NCBI GenBank assembly: GCA_947484175.1
Contig: CANKOI010000018.1
Location: 1 to 53,277 of the forward strand
Source: Deltaproteobacteria bacterium
GTDB lineage: Bacteria > Myxococcota_A > UBA796 > SXON01
Length of the DNA stretch: 53,277 nucleotides
Direction of reading: 5' to 3'
Position numbers and translations under genes: made by a program. The notes beneath the pieces were generated by a model. The model saw only the letters and a program-made list of their open reading frames with translations. It was not told the origin of the DNA and ran no database searches. Below are positions 49,744 through 53,277 of the stretch, in pieces. Within the stretch, counting starts at the first letter, position 1, and the number at the start of each line of letters is the position of its first letter.

Positions 49744-50826
49744 TCAGGACCGCAATCGCGGCAACTTCCCGAAGGGGTCGGTGACGACGAGCGCGCCGGC
49801 CGGCGCCAGCGAGGAGGCGGGGGTGGAGTGCGCCTCGATCCCGCACGCGCGGAGCGCCTCCGGGCGGGCGCAGCCCGTCACGACCAGGCGGTACCGCTGG
49901 AGGAGCAGGGCGAGCATCACGAGGCGTTGGGTGCCGCCGCCGGCTGGCGGCGGGCCTCGGAGCACGCTGCCATAGGGGTAGGGAACCGTGCGCGCCAGCT
50001 CCGCGAAGGCTCGTTCGCCGGAGCCTTGGCCCATGCCTTCGACGCAGGCGGCGTCGAGGTAGATCGTGGCGCCGGGGGTGAGGGGGGGGCGCGCGGAGAG
50101 GCCGATGTAGGTGGCCGCCCGACTGGCCTGGTAGAAGTTCACAGCCTTGGCGGGGGGAACGAGCAGCACCGCGGCCTCGGCGGGCTGGTCGACGTCGAGC
50201 CAGCAGTCGAGCGAAGCGCTGGCGGCGGCGAGCACCTCGCGGGGTGGCCCCGCAAACCAGCGCCCCCCGGCCACGTTGAGTACCCACCGCACGCCGGCGG
50301 CCTCACCGAGGGCGTCGACGACGGACCGAAACGGGTTGCCGACGAGCGCGCCCAGCCCAACCCCGGGGGCGATCACCCGCTCGCGGGCATGGAGCGCGTC
50401 GATCGTGGCGCGCCCGCCGAGCCCCACCGACACGGCCTTGTGTCCACCGGAAAAACCGGCGTACTGGTGCAGCTCCACGATGCCCACGCCGAGGATCACG
50501 TCGGCGCCCCGCAGGTGATGGGAGATGGCGCCGGGCACGCCGTCGATCACTTCGGTGGTGTCGGTGCAGTCGGGGTCGTGTTGGGCGAGCGGGAAGGGGG
50601 AGCCCGGCAGCTCGGCGGGGGACATCGGCCGGTGCAGGCCGAGCCCCACTACGGCGAGGCCGTCGCGTACCCAGGGCACGAGGGCAGCGAGCGCGGCGGG
50701 AACGTCGACCGGCCGTGTGCCGTCGGGGATGGCGATCGCGGTGCGCACGCCGCGCGGGGGCGGGCAGGCGGCAACGGCCTCGGCGGGCGTTGCGAAGCCG
50801 AGGGGAGGGGGGGAGGGGGGGTTCAC
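49744..50826 (-). CDS. LarA-like (DUF2088) racemase family protein
   Basis: A 360-residue protein from GTG 50826. Motifs of the LarA family are visible: AIAIPDGTRPVDVPAALAAL (DxTRP), GLGLHRPMSPAEL, EVIDGVPGAISHHLRGADVI, and the GFSGGHKAVSVGLGG loop. LarA uses a nickel-pincer cofactor made by LarB, LarC and LarE to racemise lactate; related proteins act on other 2-hydroxy acids. No larB, larC or larE gene is in the window. The start is uncertain, because the frame is open further upstream and no strong ribosome site is seen. Convergent with gpsA. Confidence 0.82.
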   Translation of the reverse strand: MNPPSPPPLGFATPAEAVAACPPPRGVRTAIAIPDGTRPVDVPAALAALVPWVRDGLAVVGLGLHRPMSPAELPGSPFPLAQHDPDCTDTTEVIDGVPGAISHHLRGADVILGVGIVELHQYAGFSGGHKAVSVGLGGRATIDALHARERVIAPGVGLGALVGNPFRSVVDALGEAAGVRWVLNVAGGRWFAGPPREVLAAASASLDCWLDVDQPAEAAVLLVPPAKAVNFYQASRAATYIGLSARPPLTPGATIYLDAACVEGMGQGSGERAFAELARTVPYPYGSVLRGPPPAGGGTQRLVMLALLLQRYRLVVTGCARPEALRACGIEAHSTPASSLAPAGALVVTDPFGKLPRLRS

Positions 50827-50920
50827 GGTCGGGCCCGAGGGGGACAGCGTACACCGGCGAGGCGCGTTCAGGAGAGCGGCCCCCTTGACTCGACGACCCG
50901 CCATTTCCGGAGAATCCGAA

Positions 50921-51103
50921 ATGTTCCTCCTTCGTGTCGCGACGATCACGACGCCGTCAGACGGCCCGGCGTTGTTGGCGGGCACTGCGCTGTCGTTGCG
51001 GGGCGCTGCGCCGCGACCGTCCTCTCGTCGGGCGTGGAATCGCGCGCACCGCACGGCGGCCGTCGCCCGCGCCCGCTGCGCGCCGCCGGGGCGGCCTTTC
51101 TGA
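50921..51103 (+). pseudogene. Decayed fragment related to the following Ig-like lipoprotein gene
   Basis: In the 342-base stretch between the LarA-like gene and the big lipoprotein gene, positions 50936-51010 match 51250-51324 over 75 bases without gaps, 60 of 75 identical by hand count. The frame reads VATITTPSDGPALLAGTALS then LRGAA, 20 of 25 residues matching the live gene. Most of the differences are at third codon positions, so the copy was under protein-level selection before decay. After LRGAA the frame loses similarity and ends at 51103. Upstream it begins MFLLR, without a lipobox. It is a remnant of a diverged paralog. Nothing else is seen in 50827-51168. Confidence 0.7.
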
Positions 51104-51168
51104 TTTTTCACCCTTCCCCTCCCTTTCGTGAACAAGACGTCGTCGAGTGCCATCCTCCCGAGCCCCGC

Positions 51169-53277
51169 ATGCGCCCACTCGTCGCCCTCCCGCTGCTCCT
51201 CCTCGCTTGCGCCCCCGACGCCAGCCTGACCAAGTTCAACAGCGACCCGGTGGCGACGATCACCACGCCGTCGGAGGGAGCGCAGGTGTTGGCGGGCACG
51301 CCACTCTCGCTGCGAGGCGCTGCGAGCGACCCGAACGACGGCATGGCCGAGCTGTCGGTCACGTGGTTCGTGGGGGATGCGGAGGCCTGCGCGGCGGCAG
51401 CGCCCGCGGCCGACGGGACGACGACGTGCGAGACGGTCGCGCCCGCAGCGGACGTGGAGGTGCGCTTGGAAGTGCGCGACCCGGAGGGCGCGGTGGGAGT
51501 GGCGCACGTCGGGCTGGTGGTGCTGCCGAACAGCGCGCCGGAGGTGTCGATCGTCTCGCCTGTGGCGGGCGGCATCTTCTACTCCGACCAGCTGATCACC
51601 TTTCAGGGCGTGGTGGGGGACGCGGAGGACGCGGCGGACACGCTCGCGGTGTGGTGGGAGAGCAGCCTCTCGGGCGCGCTCGACGTCGACGCGGTGCCGA
51701 CCAGCTCGGGCGAGGTGCTCGGCTACGGCAACCTCGAACAGGGCGAGCACGCGATCGAGCTGCACGCGCTCGACAGCGCGGGGAACGAGGCCGTGGAGTC
51801 GGTGACGATCGAAGTGGGCGCGCCGAACTCAGCCCCGACCTGTGCCATCACCGCGCCGGCCGACGGCGCAACGGGCGAGGAGGGAGAGCTGGTGACCTTC
51901 CGGGGCACCGTCGGGGATGTGGACGTGGCGGCGGACTGGCTGGCGGTGAGCTGGACCAGCGACAAGGACGGCGCCTTCGGGAGCAGTACGCCGGACAGCG
52001 CGGGCAACGTGCTCCTGGCCTTCGCGGACCTCTCCGTCCATCCCCACGTGGTGACGATGCAGGTGGTGGACGAGGTGGGGGCGACGTGCAGCGCGCTCCT
52101 GCTCTACACCGTCGGGTCGCCGCCCACGATCGTGCTGGACGCGCCGGTCGACGGCGAGGTGGTGAACGAGGGGGAGAGCGTGGCCTTCGCGGCCACGGTG
52201 GCCGACGGCGAGGACCGTCCCGCCGATCTGGTGGTGCGCTGGGAGGACGACCTCGACGGCCTCCTCTCTGAAGACGCGCCCGACAGCGCGGGGGCCAGCG
52301 AGTTCTACCGGAGCGACCTCTCGGTGGGCGACCACGTGCTCACGGTGACGGTGACCGACAGCGCGGGGCTGTACGCACGCGAGCAGGTGCGCTTGACCGT
52401 AAACGGCGTACCGACCGCGCCTACCGTGTCGATCACCCCCGACCCCGCCGACACCGACGGCGACTTGAGCGCCGGCATCGACGTGGCCGCGGTCGATCCC
52501 GACGGCGACCCGCTGACCTACACCTACACGTGGTCGCTCAACGGCGTTGTGAGCGGTGCGTCCACGACCAGCACCGTGCCCGCGGCGTCGACCGCACGCG
52601 GCGACACGTGGTCCATCGCGATCGTTGCGTCCGATGGCTACGGCGACAGCCCCGCCGGCACCGCCAGCGTGGTCATCGCCAATACCGCCCCCTCGCTGGC
52701 AGCCCTGTCGCTCACCCCCGACCCGGCCTACGAGGGCGACACGCTCTCCTGCACGGCCGGCGCCACCACCGACGCCGACGGCGACGCGGTAGGGCTCACC
52801 TACGACTGCGCCGTGTCCGGCTCCCCGCTCGGCTACGACAGCGCCACGCTCGAGGCCAGCGCCTTCGATCGCGGCGACACCGTCACCTGCTCCGCCACCC
52901 CCAGCGACGGCACCGACGACGGCGCCACCCGCACCTCGACCACCGTCACCATCGAGAACAGCGAGCCGGTCGTGAGCAGCGTCACGCTGTCGCCTACCAG
53001 CGTCGCCACGAACGACACCCTCACCGCGAGCGTGGTGAGCAGCGACGCCGACGGGGAAGCGCTGTCGGTCACCTACGATTGGTACGTGGATGGCGCGTTG
53101 GTGGCGAGCGGGTCGAGCAGCTCGCTCTCCGGCGCGAGCTACTTCGATCGCGACGAGGTGGTCTACGTGGAGGTGACCGCCGACGACGGCACGGACACGG
53201 ATTCGGAGACAAGCAGCAGCGTGACCGTGGAGAACACGGCGCCGACGGCGCCCGCGGTGGAGATCACTCCTGAGGAG
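51169..53277 (+). CDS. Large Ig-like/cadherin-like repeat lipoprotein (3' end outside window)
   Basis: The first 703 codons lie in the window; the gene continues past the right edge without a stop. MRPLVALPLLLLACAP is a lipoprotein signal (LLAC). The protein is then a chain of about 85-100-residue beta-sandwich repeats. The first units have PVATITTPSEGAQVLAGTPL and PEVSIVSPVAGGIFYSDQLI openings with DSAGNEAVESV-like endings (bacterial Ig-like, OmpA-like or PKD-type). From about residue 420 the units change to TPDPADTDGDLSAGIDVAAV- and NTAPSLAALSLTPDPAYEGD-type openings with DADGDAV turns (calcium-binding, cadherin-like). It is likely a surface adhesin or stalk. Asp/Thr/Ser bias is strong throughout. 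Confidence 0.85.
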   Translation, partial: MRPLVALPLLLLACAPDASLTKFNSDPVATITTPSEGAQVLAGTPLSLRGAASDPNDGMAELSVTWFVGDAEACAAAAPAADGTTTCETVAPAADVEVRLEVRDPEGAVGVAHVGLVVLPNSAPEVSIVSPVAGGIFYSDQLITFQGVVGDAEDAADTLAVWWESSLSGALDVDAVPTSSGEVLGYGNLEQGEHAIELHALDSAGNEAVESVTIEVGAPNSAPTCAITAPADGATGEEGELVTFRGTVGDVDVAADWLAVSWTSDKDGAFGSSTPDSAGNVLLAFADLSVHPHVVTMQVVDEVGATCSALLLYTVGSPPTIVLDAPVDGEVVNEGESVAFAATVADGEDRPADLVVRWEDDLDGLLSEDAPDSAGASEFYRSDLSVGDHVLTVTVTDSAGLYAREQVRLTVNGVPTAPTVSITPDPADTDGDLSAGIDVAAVDPDGDPLTYTYTWSLNGVVSGASTTSTVPAASTARGDTWSIAIVASDGYGDSPAGTASVVIANTAPSLAALSLTPDPAYEGDTLSCTAGATTDADGDAVGLTYDCAVSGSPLGYDSATLEASAFDRGDTVTCSATPSDGTDDGATRTSTTVTIENSEPVVSSVTLSPTSVATNDTLTASVVSSDADGEALSVTYDWYVDGALVASGSSSSLSGASYFDRDEVVYVEVTADDGTDTDSETSSSVTVENTAPTAPAVEITPEE

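Overview
The window is GC-rich, densely coded DNA with many 1-, 4- and 8-base gene overlaps. It probably comes from a Myxococcota/Deltaproteobacteria-like Gram-negative bacterium. The grounds are a pilC-pilS-pilR-pilA cluster with a sigma-54 pilin promoter, the Bpt leucyl transferase, ExbB/ExbD modules, an outer-membrane porin-like protein, and many lipoproteins with very short signal peptides ending in LLAC-type lipoboxes. Species cannot be named from sequence alone. Nothing looks like a prophage, a CRISPR array or an intact insertion sequence; one transposase remnant and one decayed gene copy are present.

Layout. 1-2371 (minus): sulfatase-fold lipoprotein, small membrane protein, YchJ-like protein, and the start of a lipoprotein with a DTDTGA tandem repeat. 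2412-8298 (plus): two lipoproteins (one an FG-GAP propeller), an RmlD-like reductase, and two tandem isocitrate-dehydrogenase-family genes, the second lacking ligand-binding residues. 15870-8308 (minus): SNF2 helicase, Bpt, stand-alone SPASM protein, ABC ATPase and permease, DegT aminotransferase, prepilin peptidase. 15979-24491 (plus): pilC, pilS, pilR, pilA, a helical-repeat protein, folK, a polytopic membrane protein, transaldolase-like fsa.

24502-26400 holds a tiny prepilin-like gene, a divergent anchored protein, an IS630-like remnant and a porin-like protein. 29793-26404 (minus) is an operon of a 59-residue protein, a cysteine-pair repeat protein, ExbB, two ExbD and an M23 peptidase lipoprotein. 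A large M16 peptidase, ogt and a CAU-anticodon tRNA follow. 38728-33481 (minus) is a reordered phosphate operon, pstA-pstB2-pstB1-pstS-pstC-phoU plus a small gene. Its two PstB ATPases carry complementary defects that would leave one good and one degenerate ATP site.

42805-39653 (minus) is an informational cluster: tadA, tRNA-Ser(CGA), tRNA-Ser(GGA), SRP RNA, dnaX, a -1-frame DnaX-tail-like reading frame, recR. 47247-44074 (minus) is ATP-grasp, pentapeptide-repeat, ECF sigma and anti-sigma. 47270-49740 (plus) is a Ycf46-like AAA ATPase and gpsA, facing a LarA-like gene. The window ends in a decayed gene fragment and the first 703 codons of a large Ig-like-repeat lipoprotein.

The most notable points are the asymmetric PstB pair, the catalytic/pseudo IDH pair, the dnaX frame break, the sigma-54 pilA promoter with two upstream palindromes, and the cysteine-pair repeat protein beside ExbB/ExbD.
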